From positions 1-64,000 of the forward strand of contig NZ_PTXN01000015.1 in assembly GCF_012726345.1 (NCBI RefSeq): a stretch of 64,000 nt of DNA, given 5' to 3'. The translations under genes and the position numbers were made by a program. Each line of letters starts with the position of its first letter. Position 1 is the first letter of the stretch. The notes under the pieces were generated by a model. That model did not search any database, had not been told where the DNA came from, and saw nothing but the letters and a program-made list of their open reading frames with translations. The stretch is from Marinomonas sp. UCMA 3892. Its GTDB lineage: Bacteria; Pseudomonadota; Gammaproteobacteria; Pseudomonadales; Marinomonadaceae. Shown piece by piece: positions 1-8,502 of the stretch.

Positions 1-269
1 CAGTTACTGCACTGACGCCCTGTTAACAATGCCACCCTCAAACACAGCCTAGGTCTGACTGAGTATCGGGCTTTGCGCTATTTTGCACGCTTACCCACCT
101 AAACTGCCGAAGCAGGTTCACTTGCGTTGTGTACTGTTAACTTCCTATCGCTTCCTTCAGACCCTGCCGTTGGCCAGCAACGCCCTTGCGATTCGGATTC
201 TCTTCCCCCCAGTCGGGGTGAGACAGGTTTCTTACAACCTGACGGGTTTGCCAGCTTCGCTGGGCAAAC
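1..269 (-). mobile_element. 5' part of a group IIC-like intron (partial, runs off left edge)
   Basis: On the minus strand, immediately after the U-tract of the nusB terminator, the sequence begins GTTTGCCCAGC, close to the GUGYG-type 5' end of group II introns. It then shows a domain-I-like stretch. CGCAAGGGCG is followed by TCTGAAGGAAGCGATAGG and later by AAGTGAACCTGC and AGGTGGGTAAG, the same order and spacing I recall from class C introns of Bacillus halodurans and Oceanobacillus. Class C introns characteristically insert just downstream of intrinsic terminator hairpins, which is exactly this location. Any intron-encoded reverse transcriptase would lie beyond position 1 and is not visible. 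The call rests on remembered motif similarity, not an alignment; an ordinary structured non-coding spacer is the alternative. Confidence 0.65.
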
Positions 270-305
270 AAAAAAGCCCCGTTATTAGCAAGTAATAACG
301 GGGCT
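270..305 (-). terminator. nusB intrinsic terminator
   Basis: A perfect 13-bp stem (arms 275-287 and 293-305, AGCCCCGTTATTA and its complement) with a 5-nt loop is followed on the minus strand by six T residues. It ends the nusB transcript and is the apparent landing site of the group IIC-like intron. Confidence 0.93.
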
Positions 306-333
306 CTTAGGTATCTTTTCGTAATACTTTCTA

Positions 334-858
334 TTACTTGTTCGACTCTTTATTCGCTTCTCGGCGAGCGGCGATTTCTTCACGGCGCACGCGTTGTGCT
401 AGTTTGTCCAGTATACCGTTTACGTATTTGTGACTTTCCGTCGCGCCAAAACCTTTTGCCAGTTCTACGCTTTCGTTGATCGCAACACGATAAGGTACAT
501 CTAAACGCTGAGACAATTCGTAGGAACCAATTCGCATAACTGCCAATTCGATTGGGTCTAGTTCGCTTAATGGACGGTCTAGTAATTCTTCAAACAAAGT
601 ATCCAGTTTTTTAGCGCTGGCTGTCACACCTTGTAGTAATTCGCGGAAGTAGACTTTGTCGCAAGAATCCATATCGCGGTCTTGGTCTATAACGAATTGA
701 GTTTCGATCTCGCTAACGGCCGTTTTGTTCATCTGCCATTGGTAGACCGCTTGTAATGCCAAACGACGTGAAGCACTGCGCAACTGCGAACGTGAAGGCT
801 TTTTATCCTTACGTTTTGGTGCTGGAGTTTGGTCGTTTGTTGTTTCCACTTCGCTCAT
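334..858 (-). CDS. nusB: Transcription antitermination factor NusB
   Basis: NusB binds boxA RNA together with ribosomal protein S10 (NusE) and helps assemble the antitermination complex that protects rRNA transcription from Rho. The protein is about 174 residues. It has a charged N-terminal extension (rich in K, T, P) before the all-helical NusB fold (SRRLALQAVYQW near the start; YRVAINESVELAKGFG and YVNGILDKLAQ near the end, all family hallmarks). I chose the ATG at 858 because GAGG lies 7 nt upstream; a TTG four codons further up would extend it. The usual neighbours ribE/ribBA/ribH are not between ribD and nusB here. The 170-nt leader carries a perfect boxA (see that entry), suggesting autoregulation. 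Confidence 0.96.
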   Translation of the reverse strand: MSEVETTNDQTPAPKRKDKKPSRSQLRSASRRLALQAVYQWQMNKTAVSEIETQFVIDQDRDMDSCDKVYFRELLQGVTASAKKLDTLFEELLDRPLSELDPIELAVMRIGSYELSQRLDVPYRVAINESVELAKGFGATESHKYVNGILDKLAQRVRREEIAARREANKESNK

Positions 859-944
859 TTTTTGCCTCAATTGTCCAGACTACGCCGCCTTATGGGCTGA
901 CGCTTTTGCCTGTTTGGCTTTTGTCTGTTTGGAAATACCCTTGG

Positions 945-984
945 TTGTTAAAGAGCTACTAGATACAGCCTTTAGACAGCATCT
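945..984 (-). promoter_or_regulatory. boxB-like hairpin and boxA in the nusB leader
   Basis: Minus strand 956-945 reads GCTCTTTAACAA, identical to the boxA core of gammaproteobacterial rRNA leaders, the RNA site bound by NusB-S10. Just upstream, positions 984-961 can fold into a 10-bp stem with a 4-nt loop (one mismatch, two G-U pairs), placed like boxB ahead of boxA in rrn leaders. Both lie about 90-125 nt upstream of the nusB start codon. Known analogue: the Escherichia coli suhB leader, where boxA mediates Nus-factor autoregulation. The autoregulatory role here is inference. Confidence 0.75.
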
Positions 985-1032
985 GAGTCATATCGACCAA
1001 AGGTACGAATATACGGGTTGTCTTGGGCGGCG

Positions 1033-1040
1033 ATTATAGC
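1033..1040 (-). promoter_or_regulatory. Probable nusB promoter, extended -10
   Basis: Minus strand reads TGCTATAAT (an extended -10, TGN plus TATAAT) at 1041-1033. No good -35 lies at 16-18 bp, as is common for extended -10 promoters. It would give a leader of about 165-170 nt containing boxB and boxA before nusB. Confidence 0.5.
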
Positions 1041-1096
1041 AACATTTATTCTAGGTTTCTCGGCAAAGTTGGCGAAATTTCAGCAAGAAAAAACGA

Positions 1097-1128
1097 TTTT
1101 CAGGCTTTTCTTAAAAAAAGCCTGAAAA
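1097..1128 (-). terminator. Terminator after ribD
   Basis: Perfect 13-bp stem (arms 1097-1109 and 1116-1128) with a 6-nt loop. On the minus strand it is followed three bases later by six T residues. It separates nrdR-ribD from nusB, so nusB needs its own promoter. Confidence 0.85.
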
Positions 1129-1148
1129 AGCAATGACTCAGCTTTTAG

Positions 1149-2303
1149 CTATTCGTCAAAATCGCCTTCAAAATCTTCATCGAGGTATTTTGGTATATAG
1201 ACCAAACGCACATCTTGCCCAACTTGGCGGACCGATTTAAGCGTCAAATCAACCGCTTCGTCCATCACATCTAAAGGCAACTTAAACAAAGGACGAGCGC
1301 TGGAGCCCAATAATTTCGGCGCCATGTAAACAATGATTTCGTCAATCAGACCCGCTTCTAAAAACCCACCCGCTAATTCCGCGCCAGCTTCTAACAAGAC
1401 TTCATTAATACCTGCATCGGCAAGCTGTTCCATGGCATCTAGTAAGTCTAGTCGGCCATCTTCGCCACGGGGAGCAAAACGCACGGTTACGCCTTTTTTC
1501 GTTAACAACTCTAAATGCTCTGCTTCGACCTCTTCTTCTACCGAAAATACCCAAGCTTGATTTGCTGGATAAAGAATTTTCGCTTCTGGAAGAATCGACA
1601 AAGCCGTGTCCATTACCACACGAATCGGCTGACGCACGCTTTTCGGATCAGCTTCTTGGTCATCGTTGTCTATGCGAACTGTCATGCTTGGGTTATCTGC
1701 CAACACCGAGCCAATACCTGTGACAATAGCATCACTCTGGGCGCGTAAACGCTGCACATCAAGACGCGCTGCTGAATCGGTAATCCATTGGCTTTCGCCA
1801 GATTCCATAGCCGTACGGCCATCCATGCTCATAGCCAGTTTCACTCGCACATAAGGAAGACCTTCGCGCATGCGTTTAATAAAACCGGGATTCAGAGCTT
1901 CGCAATCAGATTCCAGAATAGGACCAATAATTTCAATGCCGGCTTTTTTGATTTTCGCTAAGCCATTGCCTGACACTTCTGGATTTGGATCTTGCATACC
2001 ATAAACAACACGCGCCACGCCCGCTTTAATCAAGGCATCGGCACAAGGCGGAGTTTTACCTTGGTGGCTGCAAGGTTCCAAGGTGACGTAAGCCGTTGCA
2101 CCAACCGCGTCGTGCTTTGCATCCGCCAATGCATTGACTTCTGCGTGGCCCTCTCCAGCTTTAACATGAAAGCCTTGGCCGATAATTTGCTGATCTTTAA
2201 CCAACACACAACCAACTCGTGGGTTTGGATGAGTGGTATAGCGGCCTTTTTTCGCCAGTTGAATGGCTTTCGCCATCCAGTATTCGTGATTATATGCTGT
2301 CAT
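1149..2303 (-). CDS. ribD: Riboflavin biosynthesis bifunctional deaminase/reductase RibD
   Basis: RibD catalyses the second and third steps of riboflavin synthesis: deamination of the diaminopyrimidine phosphoribosyl intermediate and NADPH-dependent reduction of the ribosyl chain. The N-terminal cytidine-deaminase-like domain (about residues 5-145) has the zinc motifs HAE (53-55) and [11 protein letters not shown] (about 80-90). The C-terminal reductase domain starts near [14 protein letters not shown] (about 155) and ends with [11 protein letters not shown]. An unusual acidic tail ([10 protein letters not shown]) follows. The ATG overlaps the nrdR stop as ATGA, so the two are translationally coupled. 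At 384 residues it is of normal length. Pathway partners ribE/ribBA/ribH are not in this window. Confidence 0.96.
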   Translation of the reverse strand: MTAYNHEYWMAKAIQLAKKGRYTTHPNPRVGCVLVKDQQIIGQGFHVKAGEGHAEVNALADAKHDAVGATAYVTLEPCSHQGKTPPCADALIKAGVARVVYGMQDPNPEVSGNGLAKIKKAGIEIIGPILESDCEALNPGFIKRMREGLPYVRVKLAMSMDGRTAMESGESQWITDSAARLDVQRLRAQSDAIVTGIGSVLADNPSMTVRIDNDDQEADPKSVRQPIRVVMDTALSILPEAKILYPANQAWVFSVEEEVEAEHLELLTKKGVTVRFAPRGEDGRLDLLDAMEQLADAGINEVLLEAGAELAGGFLEAGLIDEIIVYMAPKLLGSSARPLFKLPLDVMDEAVDLTLKSVRQVGQDVRLVYIPKYLDEDFEGDFDE

Positions 2304-2812
2304 GCTTGATCTTCTTTCTTCGATTCTGGAGCGGTTTTTTTCGATTCTGGTATGCTAACGCTGTGGCTTTCTAGGCGGTCTATTGCCTCGCGGAATTCAC
2401 TGATGTCTTTAAAGCTTCGATAAACGGAAGCAAAACGCACATAGGCGACTTGATCAAGACGCTGCAGCTCCTCCATCACAGCTTCTCCAGTCCAACGAGA
2501 AGGCAATTCACGTTCACCTGTTGCCTGCATTTTTTCTTTGATTCGAGTGATTGCGGTTTCTACCGCTTCAATGCTGACTGGACGTTTTTCAATGGCTTTA
2601 ATAATGCCATTACGTAATTTGTCTTCATCAAAGGCTTCTCGGCTGCCATCGCTTTTGATCAATTTAGGCATTTGCAATTCAGCCACTTCAAAGGTGGTGA
2701 AGCGCTCTTGGCAATGAATGCAGGTACGACGGCGGCGAACTTGTGCGCCTTCAGAAACCAGTCGAGAATCCACTACTTTAGTATCTTGAGTTCCACAAAA
2801 AGGGCATCGCAT
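2300..2812 (-). CDS. nrdR: Transcriptional repressor NrdR
   Basis: NrdR is a zinc-ribbon/ATP-cone repressor of ribonucleotide reductase operons that senses ATP/dATP. The N-terminus shows the zinc ribbon [15 protein letters not shown] with the second Cys pair in RRRRTCIHC. The ATP-cone follows ([15 protein letters not shown], residues about 50-140). The length, 170 residues, is slightly above the usual 150-160 because of a Ser/Lys/Glu-rich C-terminal tail. GGAAGC precedes the ATG. It is first gene of the nrdR-ribD operon, a common gammaproteobacterial arrangement. Confidence 0.95.
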   Translation of the reverse strand: MRCPFCGTQDTKVVDSRLVSEGAQVRRRRTCIHCQERFTTFEVAELQMPKLIKSDGSREAFDEDKLRNGIIKAIEKRPVSIEAVETAITRIKEKMQATGERELPSRWTGEAVMEELQRLDQVAYVRFASVYRSFKDISEFREAIDRLESHSVSIPESKKTAPESKKEDQA

Positions 2813-2974
2813 GGTGCTTCCAATATCGCTAATTTGGTGTAAGAATGCCTGAGACTAGGCCATCGTTTGATGGATGAAATCATACCAACCCCGCCATAAT
2901 ATAGCTACCAAGCTACTGTATGCGCTTTTACCATTCTTCTACATCAGAGAATGGATGAGTTTATAAGGATTTAT

Positions 2975-3880
2975 ATGCCGTTCGCAGAATTATCGGGCTT
3001 GGTCGCTGCCTTATGCTGGACCATTTCGAGCCTAATGGCACCAAACTTAATTCAACGTTTTGGTACCATGCGTTTTAATACCTTTCGTATTGTTATCGCT
3101 AGCTCCATTCTGCTAGTAATTTGTTTAATCACCCAGCGTTTCAATGCAACTTTGTGGCAACATGCCGAGATAGTCATGTTGTCTGGTTTGCTAGGAATTT
3201 TTATCGGCGACACCATGTTGTTTACCGCAGTCCATCGCCTTGGCCCTCGACGCACAGGCGTGCTTTTTGCCACTAATGCGCCTATGTCGATTTTATTAGC
3301 TTGGCTGTTTTTAGGTGAAGATTTAACACTCAGCCAACTATTCGCCTGCTTCTTGGTGTTAATAGGAGTAGTGATAGCCATACTCTTCGGCCGAAAAAAT
3401 AATCTCCACGCTTGGGAACAAACCAAAGGAAAACTAAGTGTTGGTATCCTGCTCGCTCTTGGCGCAGCACTTGGTCAGGCCAGTGGTGCTTTACTTAGCA
3501 AACCCGCACTAATCGATGGCGCAGACCCTATCGCGGTATCCGCTTTGCGGGTTGGAACTGGCGCGCTCGCATTGGTTTTGGCTTATAGCTTGTACTACCG
3601 ACATAAACAGCCAGCCGATGCCATTCCATTTGGCCAACTTACTCGTGCTGATTTCATGGGCATCGCTACCCTCGCCACCATTGGTATGGTTATCGGCATG
3701 AGCGTCTTAGTCTGGGGTGTCGGCAACGCCAACGTCGGTATTGTCACCACGCTATCAGCAGTCGTTCCCGTACTTATTTTACCGGGCTTGTGGATTACCA
3801 CAGGCCAACGCCCTGCATTTGGTGCGTGGATTGGTGCTATTTTCGTTGTGGCTGGCGCGGCTTTGATTATTCTGAAATAG
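2975..3880 (+). CDS. EamA/DMT-family permease
   Basis: An inner-membrane protein of about 301 residues with roughly ten hydrophobic segments arranged as two EamA repeats, as in drug/metabolite exporters of the 10-TMS DMT superfamily. The first repeat contains GLLGIFIGDTMLFTAVHRLGPRRTGVLFATNAP, typical of the group, shown here only as a signpost. The upstream ATG at 2951 has no Shine-Dalgarno; AAGGA sits 6 nt before the ATG at 2975, so I prefer that start. It is divergent from nrdR with about 160 bp between. Substrate unknown; amino acids or other metabolites are family possibilities. Confidence 0.85.
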   Translation: MPFAELSGLVAALCWTISSLMAPNLIQRFGTMRFNTFRIVIASSILLVICLITQRFNATLWQHAEIVMLSGLLGIFIGDTMLFTAVHRLGPRRTGVLFATNAPMSILLAWLFLGEDLTLSQLFACFLVLIGVVIAILFGRKNNLHAWEQTKGKLSVGILLALGAALGQASGALLSKPALIDGADPIAVSALRVGTGALALVLAYSLYYRHKQPADAIPFGQLTRADFMGIATLATIGMVIGMSVLVWGVGNANVGIVTTLSAVVPVLILPGLWITTGQRPAFGAWIGAIFVVAGAALIILK

Positions 3881-3994
3881 CCTTGATTGTGCTATCCTTA
3901 ACCCCACTAATTGCATTTGGCTCTCCATCAATTTGCCTACTTTGTATTTGGCGAATCATGGAGCGTTTTTTAATCTAGGATAAGTGGCATTTCT

Positions 3995-5656
3995 ATGGCT
4001 CAGTTCGTATACAGCATGAACCGCGTTGGGAAAGTTGTTCCCCCAAAACGCGAGATTCTAAAAGACATTTCTCTTTCATTCTTCCCTGGCGCTAAGATCG
4101 GTGTATTGGGTCTTAACGGTTCTGGTAAATCGACTCTACTTCGCATCATGGCGGGTGTTGATACCGAGCATAACGGTGAAGCGCGTCCAATGCCGGGTAT
4201 CAAAATCGGCTATTTGGAGCAAGAACCTCATCTTGACCCAGAAAAGAACGTGCGTGGCATTGTTGAAGAAGCCTTCACTGATGTAATCGAAGCCATGGCT
4301 CGATTGGATGCGGTTTACGCAGAATACGCAGAACCTGATGCTGACTTTGATGCCCTAGCAAAAGAACAAGGCCAACTTGAAGCCTTGATCGAAGCGAAAG
4401 AAGGTCACAACCTAGAGCGCGCTCTTGAAGTAGCAGCCGATGCGCTACGCCTTCCACACTGGGACGCAAAAGTAGAACACCTTTCTGGTGGTGAGCGTCG
4501 CCGTGTTGCGCTGTGTCGTCTATTGCTTAATAAACCAGACATGATCCTGCTAGACGAACCAACCAACCATTTGGATGCGGAATCCGTTGCTTGGCTAGAG
4601 CGCTTCCTAAAAGATTACCCAGGCACTGTTGTGGCGATTACCCACGACCGTTACTTCCTAGATAACGCGGCGGGCTGGATTCTAGAACTTGACCGTGGCC
4701 ATGGTATTCCATACGAAGGCAACTACTCTTCTTGGTTGGAGCAAAAAGACGCTCGACTACAAACCGAAGCGAAGCAACAAGCCTCTCACCAAAAAGCCAT
4801 TAAATCGGAACTAGAGTGGGTTCGCCAAAACGCCAAAGGTCGTCAGTCCAAATCCAAAGCACGTTTGGCTCGCTTCGAAGAAATGAACTCTCAAGAGTTC
4901 CAAGATCGTAACGAAACCAACGAGTTGTACATTCCACCAGGACCACGTCTTGGTAACAAAGTGATCGAAATCGAAGGCGTGAGCAAAAGCTTCGAACACA
5001 AGATGCTACTAGAAGACTTCAACATGGTCGTGCCACAAGGTGCAATCGTAGGGGTTGTTGGTGGTAACGGTGCAGGTAAATCTACTCTATTCAAAATGAT
5101 CGCTGGTATCGAAAAACCTGATACAGGCACAGTCACTATTGGCGAAACGGTACAGCTTGCTTACGTAGACCAAATGCGTGAACTGGATGGCGACAAAACT
5201 GTCTTTGAAGAAATCGCAGATGGCCTAGACATGATCACGGTACACAACTACAAAGTGCCGTCTCGTGCGTACATTGGTCGCTTTAACTTCAAAGGGTCGG
5301 ATCAACAAAAATTGGTTAAGCATTTGTCAGGTGGTGAGCGTAACCGTTTGCACCTTGCCAAACTGCTTAAAGAAGGCGGCAACGTATTGCTACTGGATGA
5401 GCCAACCAACGACCTTGACGTAGAAACATTACGTGCACTAGAAGACGCGCTACTGGCCTTCCCAGGTGCGGCGATTGTTATTTCCCACGACCGTTGGTTC
5501 CTAGACCGTATCGCGACACACATCCTAGCGTACGAAGGCGATTCTAAAGCCGTCTTCTTCGAAGGTAACTACGCAGAATACGAAGCCGACTACAAACAAC
5601 GCACCGGCAACGAAGCCACACCAACACGTATCAAATACAAACGTATTGATGCGTAA
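3995..5656 (+). CDS. ettA: Energy-dependent translational throttle protein EttA (ABC-F)
   Basis: EttA is a soluble ABC-F ATPase that binds the ribosomal E site and gates entry into elongation according to the ATP/ADP ratio. The 553-residue protein has two nucleotide-binding domains. Walker A motifs are GLNGSGKST (about 40) and GGNGAGKST (about 355); signatures are LSGGERRRVAL and LSGGERNRLHL; Walker B motifs are ILLDEPTNHLD and LLLDEPTNDLD. There are no membrane segments, and the interdomain linker is basic (QNAKGRQSKSKARL). The start MAQFVYSMNRVGK is the family N-terminus. It is monocistronic with its own terminator. Confidence 0.96.
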   Translation: MAQFVYSMNRVGKVVPPKREILKDISLSFFPGAKIGVLGLNGSGKSTLLRIMAGVDTEHNGEARPMPGIKIGYLEQEPHLDPEKNVRGIVEEAFTDVIEAMARLDAVYAEYAEPDADFDALAKEQGQLEALIEAKEGHNLERALEVAADALRLPHWDAKVEHLSGGERRRVALCRLLLNKPDMILLDEPTNHLDAESVAWLERFLKDYPGTVVAITHDRYFLDNAAGWILELDRGHGIPYEGNYSSWLEQKDARLQTEAKQQASHQKAIKSELEWVRQNAKGRQSKSKARLARFEEMNSQEFQDRNETNELYIPPGPRLGNKVIEIEGVSKSFEHKMLLEDFNMVVPQGAIVGVVGGNGAGKSTLFKMIAGIEKPDTGTVTIGETVQLAYVDQMRELDGDKTVFEEIADGLDMITVHNYKVPSRAYIGRFNFKGSDQQKLVKHLSGGERNRLHLAKLLKEGGNVLLLDEPTNDLDVETLRALEDALLAFPGAAIVISHDRWFLDRIATHILAYEGDSKAVFFEGNYAEYEADYKQRTGNEATPTRIKYKRIDA

Positions 5657-5691
5657 TTCTATTTAATAGGATTGGTTGGTTTGAATGGAGA

Positions 5692-5722
5692 GCCGCTTTC
5701 AGAAATGGAAGCGGTTTTTTTA
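5692..5722 (+). terminator. ettA terminator
   Basis: The stem GCCGCTTTC paired with GGAAGCGGT, with a 6-nt loop, is followed by a run of seven T residues on the plus strand. Confidence 0.85.
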
Positions 5723-5738
5723 TTATAGAGCATTAAGA

Positions 5739-6686
5739 TCAAGACCAAATAGGATCATCATACCACTCTACGGGAAAACCAGCTGAATGCGCTCTAGTCT
5801 TGGACTCAGTATACTTATCAAATAAACTCAAAAGATGGTGCTTCACCTGAAAACCCATTGATAAATGGTCATCCACTCTCTTAAGTAAAATACAAAACAA
5901 ATAGATTTTATTCGGATTCGTTGGAAGATAACTAGCATGTAACTTATTTAATATTCCGCTAGCCTGCCTATGATTAGCGTTCCAAACCCTAGAGTGGTGT
6001 GCACATCGATTACGAACATCTCGTATTGCTATAATCCAATTATTAAGTTCTTTTAAATTTCTTGCCCCAAATTCATTAGCTAAAGCATCTAACCTATTCG
6101 AATTCTTAACCCCTTGAAACTGAGCTTTATCTAAAGAATTGTAAATAATAGGTATCTGCCCAAAAGTCGCTAACTCACTAATCACCCAGAATGGTGGCAA
6201 TTGCTTAAAGTCATTATTTGTGTCGTTATAATAGTTATTTTTAAAGTGATTTGAGAAATCGTCTTTTGATCGAAGAAAGTTAGAGGACAGGTTTGTCCTA
6301 ACGCCATCAATGGCACGGTGGGCGTTTTTAAGGAATAACGTATTATCTAGATACCAAAATGGATTATTAGTATGGGAAGCAACAACCTGATCTAGCTTCG
6401 AACGCAGCTTAATCTCAATTCTACAAATTATAGAGAAGATATAACTACGTAGCTCCTCATCGAAACGATAAAGCTCAACCCCTTGCTCAAAGCTTGATGG
6501 TGATAAGTAAAACGCCAAATTCTCATCGAGAAAAGGCCAAAGATAGGCTTTAAAACGATAGTAATTAACATTCTCAATAAATCGCTTTGCTTCATAGTCA
6601 CTCGCTACAGACAATCCCTTAGTTTGCATATATAGCACGAGCTCTTCAGGGGATTTATACCCTTTATTGTAATAACGATATGGCAT
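5739..6686 (-). CDS. Abi_2-family (AbiD/AbiF-like) abortive-infection protein
   Basis: A 315-residue cytoplasmic protein. The N-terminal pattern SPEELVLYMQTKGL followed by FIENVNYYRFKAYLWPF and the late motif VRNRCAHHSRVWN (an RX4H HEPN-type nuclease motif) are characteristic of the Abi_2 family, which includes lactococcal AbiD and AbiF phage-exclusion proteins. It is clearly more AT-rich than its neighbours and sits as a lone gene between the ettA terminator and the terminator of the next operon, suggesting horizontal acquisition. GGGAAG precedes the ATG by 4 nt. RNase activity and phage defence are inferences from the family; no partner gene is adjacent. Confidence 0.85.
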   Translation of the reverse strand: MPYRYYNKGYKSPEELVLYMQTKGLSVASDYEAKRFIENVNYYRFKAYLWPFLDENLAFYLSPSSFEQGVELYRFDEELRSYIFSIICRIEIKLRSKLDQVVASHTNNPFWYLDNTLFLKNAHRAIDGVRTNLSSNFLRSKDDFSNHFKNNYYNDTNNDFKQLPPFWVISELATFGQIPIIYNSLDKAQFQGVKNSNRLDALANEFGARNLKELNNWIIAIRDVRNRCAHHSRVWNANHRQASGILNKLHASYLPTNPNKIYLFCILLKRVDDHLSMGFQVKHHLLSLFDKYTESKTRAHSAGFPVEWYDDPIWS

Positions 6687-6709
6687 GATACTTCCCTTAT
6701 CATAGACAT

Positions 6710-6749
6710 AAAAAAGCCCACTGACTTCTTAAGAATAAGAGTAGCGGGC
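6710..6749 (-). terminator. Terminator for the downstream EamA gene
   Basis: An imperfect stem of 7 bp or more (GCCCGCT against AGTGGGC, arms at the ends of 6716-6749) is followed on the minus strand by six T residues. It lies 124 bp beyond the EamA stop and just upstream of the Abi gene start. Confidence 0.65.
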
Positions 6750-6872
6750 GTTGTTGCTATTCATAATATACTCACTCTAATAGACTGTCAAACAGAGCAA
6801 ATACTCAATAACTAGTTACCGTCAAGCTCAGTAGTTGACCTCTTAACCTGCTCAGGTGTGAAACCAACAAAA

Positions 6873-7829
6873 CTACCGCTTTTTAAAGATCCCACTCGCG
6901 ATGACAACACCAACGCTGACGAAGATAAGTCCGGCGATGGAGTAACCTTCTAAGTGTTCACCAAGAACGGGGATGGCGATGAGCGCGGCGAGAACTGGGG
7001 TAAAAGCGCCGATGGCGGCCATGTTTTCAGCGCCCAGTTTTTGGATGGCATAGCCGTAGGAAAATCCGGTCATTAAGCCGACGAGTAAGCTTTGCACAAG
7101 AATTTGACCTGCCAACATATCCCAAGAGGCATCAGCCAGTCCGCTAGAAGCTAGCCCACTTGCCCATAAGAAAAGCAGCGCGATCAAGGACACCAAGCCC
7201 ATCAGTGCTGTCGATACCAATGGTGGCAAGCCTGCAATCCGTAAACTGACGGTATACACCGCCCAGAAGAAGCTCGCAGCTAGCAGTAATAAATCACCTT
7301 TCCATGTGTTCTCAGGCGCAGTAAGCAGCGACAAGCTGAACAAAACCAGTACGCCAACACTGACTAAACTCAAACCAATCTTGCGTTCACGGCTGACTTT
7401 TTCTTGATAAAAGAGCACAGCTAATAAGGTCACGAAGAAAGGAAAGGCACCAAGGATTAATAAGCCGGCATGAGATGCAGGAGCGTATTTCAAGCCGGTC
7501 GCACTTAGGTAGAAAAACGGTAAACCTGCGCCACAGACAATGCCTAACAAAAGTATGGGAGAAACGGTTTTAACTTGGGCTCTGGCGCGCCACAAAAAAG
7601 GCAACAGCAATAAAGCTGGCGGAGAAAATCGTAAGATGCCCAAATCGAAAGCAGTCAAAGTATTAGTCATGCCAGCGCGCATGCTGACCAGCCAGGAAGC
7701 CCAAATCAAAATACTAACAAAAGCAGCCAATAGACCAAGGCGAAAGCCCCAACCCGTGGCGTATTGTTTGTACTTTGGTGGTTCTTGAGTGGACATGGTT
7801 GATGTGTGTTGTGTGACTGTTTGCGGCAT
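6873..7829 (-). CDS. EamA/DMT-family exporter, Lrp-linked
   Basis: An integral membrane protein of about 318 residues with ten predicted hydrophobic segments after a polar N-terminus of about 25 residues. The repeat feature SHAGLLILGAFPFFVTLLA in the first half and the matching segment IGAFTPVLAALIAIPVLGE in the second are EamA signatures. The ATG at 7829 is preceded by GAGG at 5-nt spacing; a GTG two codons upstream is less likely. It is divergently transcribed from an Lrp/AsnC regulator 136 bp away, a pairing often seen for amino-acid exporters, so amino-acid or metabolite efflux is a reasonable inference. Confidence 0.85.
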   Translation of the reverse strand: MPQTVTQHTSTMSTQEPPKYKQYATGWGFRLGLLAAFVSILIWASWLVSMRAGMTNTLTAFDLGILRFSPPALLLLPFLWRARAQVKTVSPILLLGIVCGAGLPFFYLSATGLKYAPASHAGLLILGAFPFFVTLLAVLFYQEKVSRERKIGLSLVSVGVLVLFSLSLLTAPENTWKGDLLLLAASFFWAVYTVSLRIAGLPPLVSTALMGLVSLIALLFLWASGLASSGLADASWDMLAGQILVQSLLVGLMTGFSYGYAIQKLGAENMAAIGAFTPVLAALIAIPVLGEHLEGYSIAGLIFVSVGVVIASGIFKKR

Positions 7830-7965
7830 AACCACCTCGCGGGAAATCGATAGCTTTATTATCTGCTCTCATCCGCGAGCATGTCCTTGCTATTTACCCT
7901 CAAGAAAGGCTACTTTTTAGTATATAACACTCAATTCAATCCTATAAATTACTAAGTGTGCCAAT

Positions 7966-8427
7966 ATGGATAAAACAGACCTAGATATTCTCTCTCATCT
8001 GCAATCAGACGGACGCCTGACCAACGTCGCATTAGCGGAGGAAATTCACTTATCACCCTCGCCTTGTTTACGTCGCGTGAAGCAATTGGAAGACACTGGT
8101 GTGATCGAGGGTTATCACGCACGCATTGATCGTCAAAAAGCCGGATTTTCCATGACGGTGTTTGTGGAAGTGCGTTTGAAGAGCCATGCTGGCGATAAAC
8201 ATATTGTGTTTGAGAATGCGATTTTAGAGATGGAAGACATCATCAGCGCCCATCTTGTCTCCGGCATTGCTGATTATCGTCTAGAAGTAGTCGCGGTGGA
8301 TCTACAAGATTACGAGCGAATCCTAAAAGCCCTTCAGTCTTTGCCTCATGTAAAAGACATTCAAAGTCATTTTGCTATTCGCTCAGTAAAAACTGCTGCG
8401 CCATTGCCGTTAAAAAGAATGTCGTAA
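7966..8427 (+). CDS. Lrp/AsnC-family transcriptional regulator
   Basis: A 153-residue regulator with an N-terminal AsnC-type winged HTH (LDILSHLQSDGRLTNVALAE, then HLSPSPCLRRVKQLEDTG) and a C-terminal RAM/AsnC ligand-binding domain (about residues 65-145, with SGIADYRLEVV in the ligand-pocket region). These proteins form octamers or dimers that respond to amino acids. Its divergent position relative to the EamA exporter suggests it controls that gene. The 3' end is followed by a shared bidirectional terminator. Confidence 0.92.
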   Translation: MDKTDLDILSHLQSDGRLTNVALAEEIHLSPSPCLRRVKQLEDTGVIEGYHARIDRQKAGFSMTVFVEVRLKSHAGDKHIVFENAILEMEDIISAHLVSGIADYRLEVVAVDLQDYERILKALQSLPHVKDIQSHFAIRSVKTAAPLPLKRMS

Positions 8428-8454
8428 GCGTTTATCTCAAACTCTAAACGAAAA

Positions 8455-8482
8455 AACCGCTTATCTTTCGATAAACGGTTTT
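8455..8482. terminator. Bidirectional terminator between lrp-type gene and chemoreceptor gene
   Basis: The stem ACCGCTTATC with GATAAACGGT (one mismatch, 4-nt loop) is flanked by an A-run on the left and TTTT on the right. It can therefore stop both converging transcripts. Confidence 0.8.
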
Positions 8483-8502
8483 GGGTGCGTTACTTGGTAG
8501 AA

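Noticed and set aside
83..295. Plus-strand 70-codon frame over the intron-like region and nusB terminator
   Set aside because: It reads through the terminator hairpin and lies antisense to a structured RNA-like sequence; no ribosome site.
859..1030. FMN (RFN) riboswitch near ribD/nusB
   Set aside because: The conserved RFN blocks are absent; the leader signal is instead boxA.
7836..7879. CTCGCGG/CCGCGAG inverted repeat in the Lrp/EamA gap
   Set aside because: The arms are only 7 bp with a 30-bp gap, compatible with chance; not enough to call an operator.
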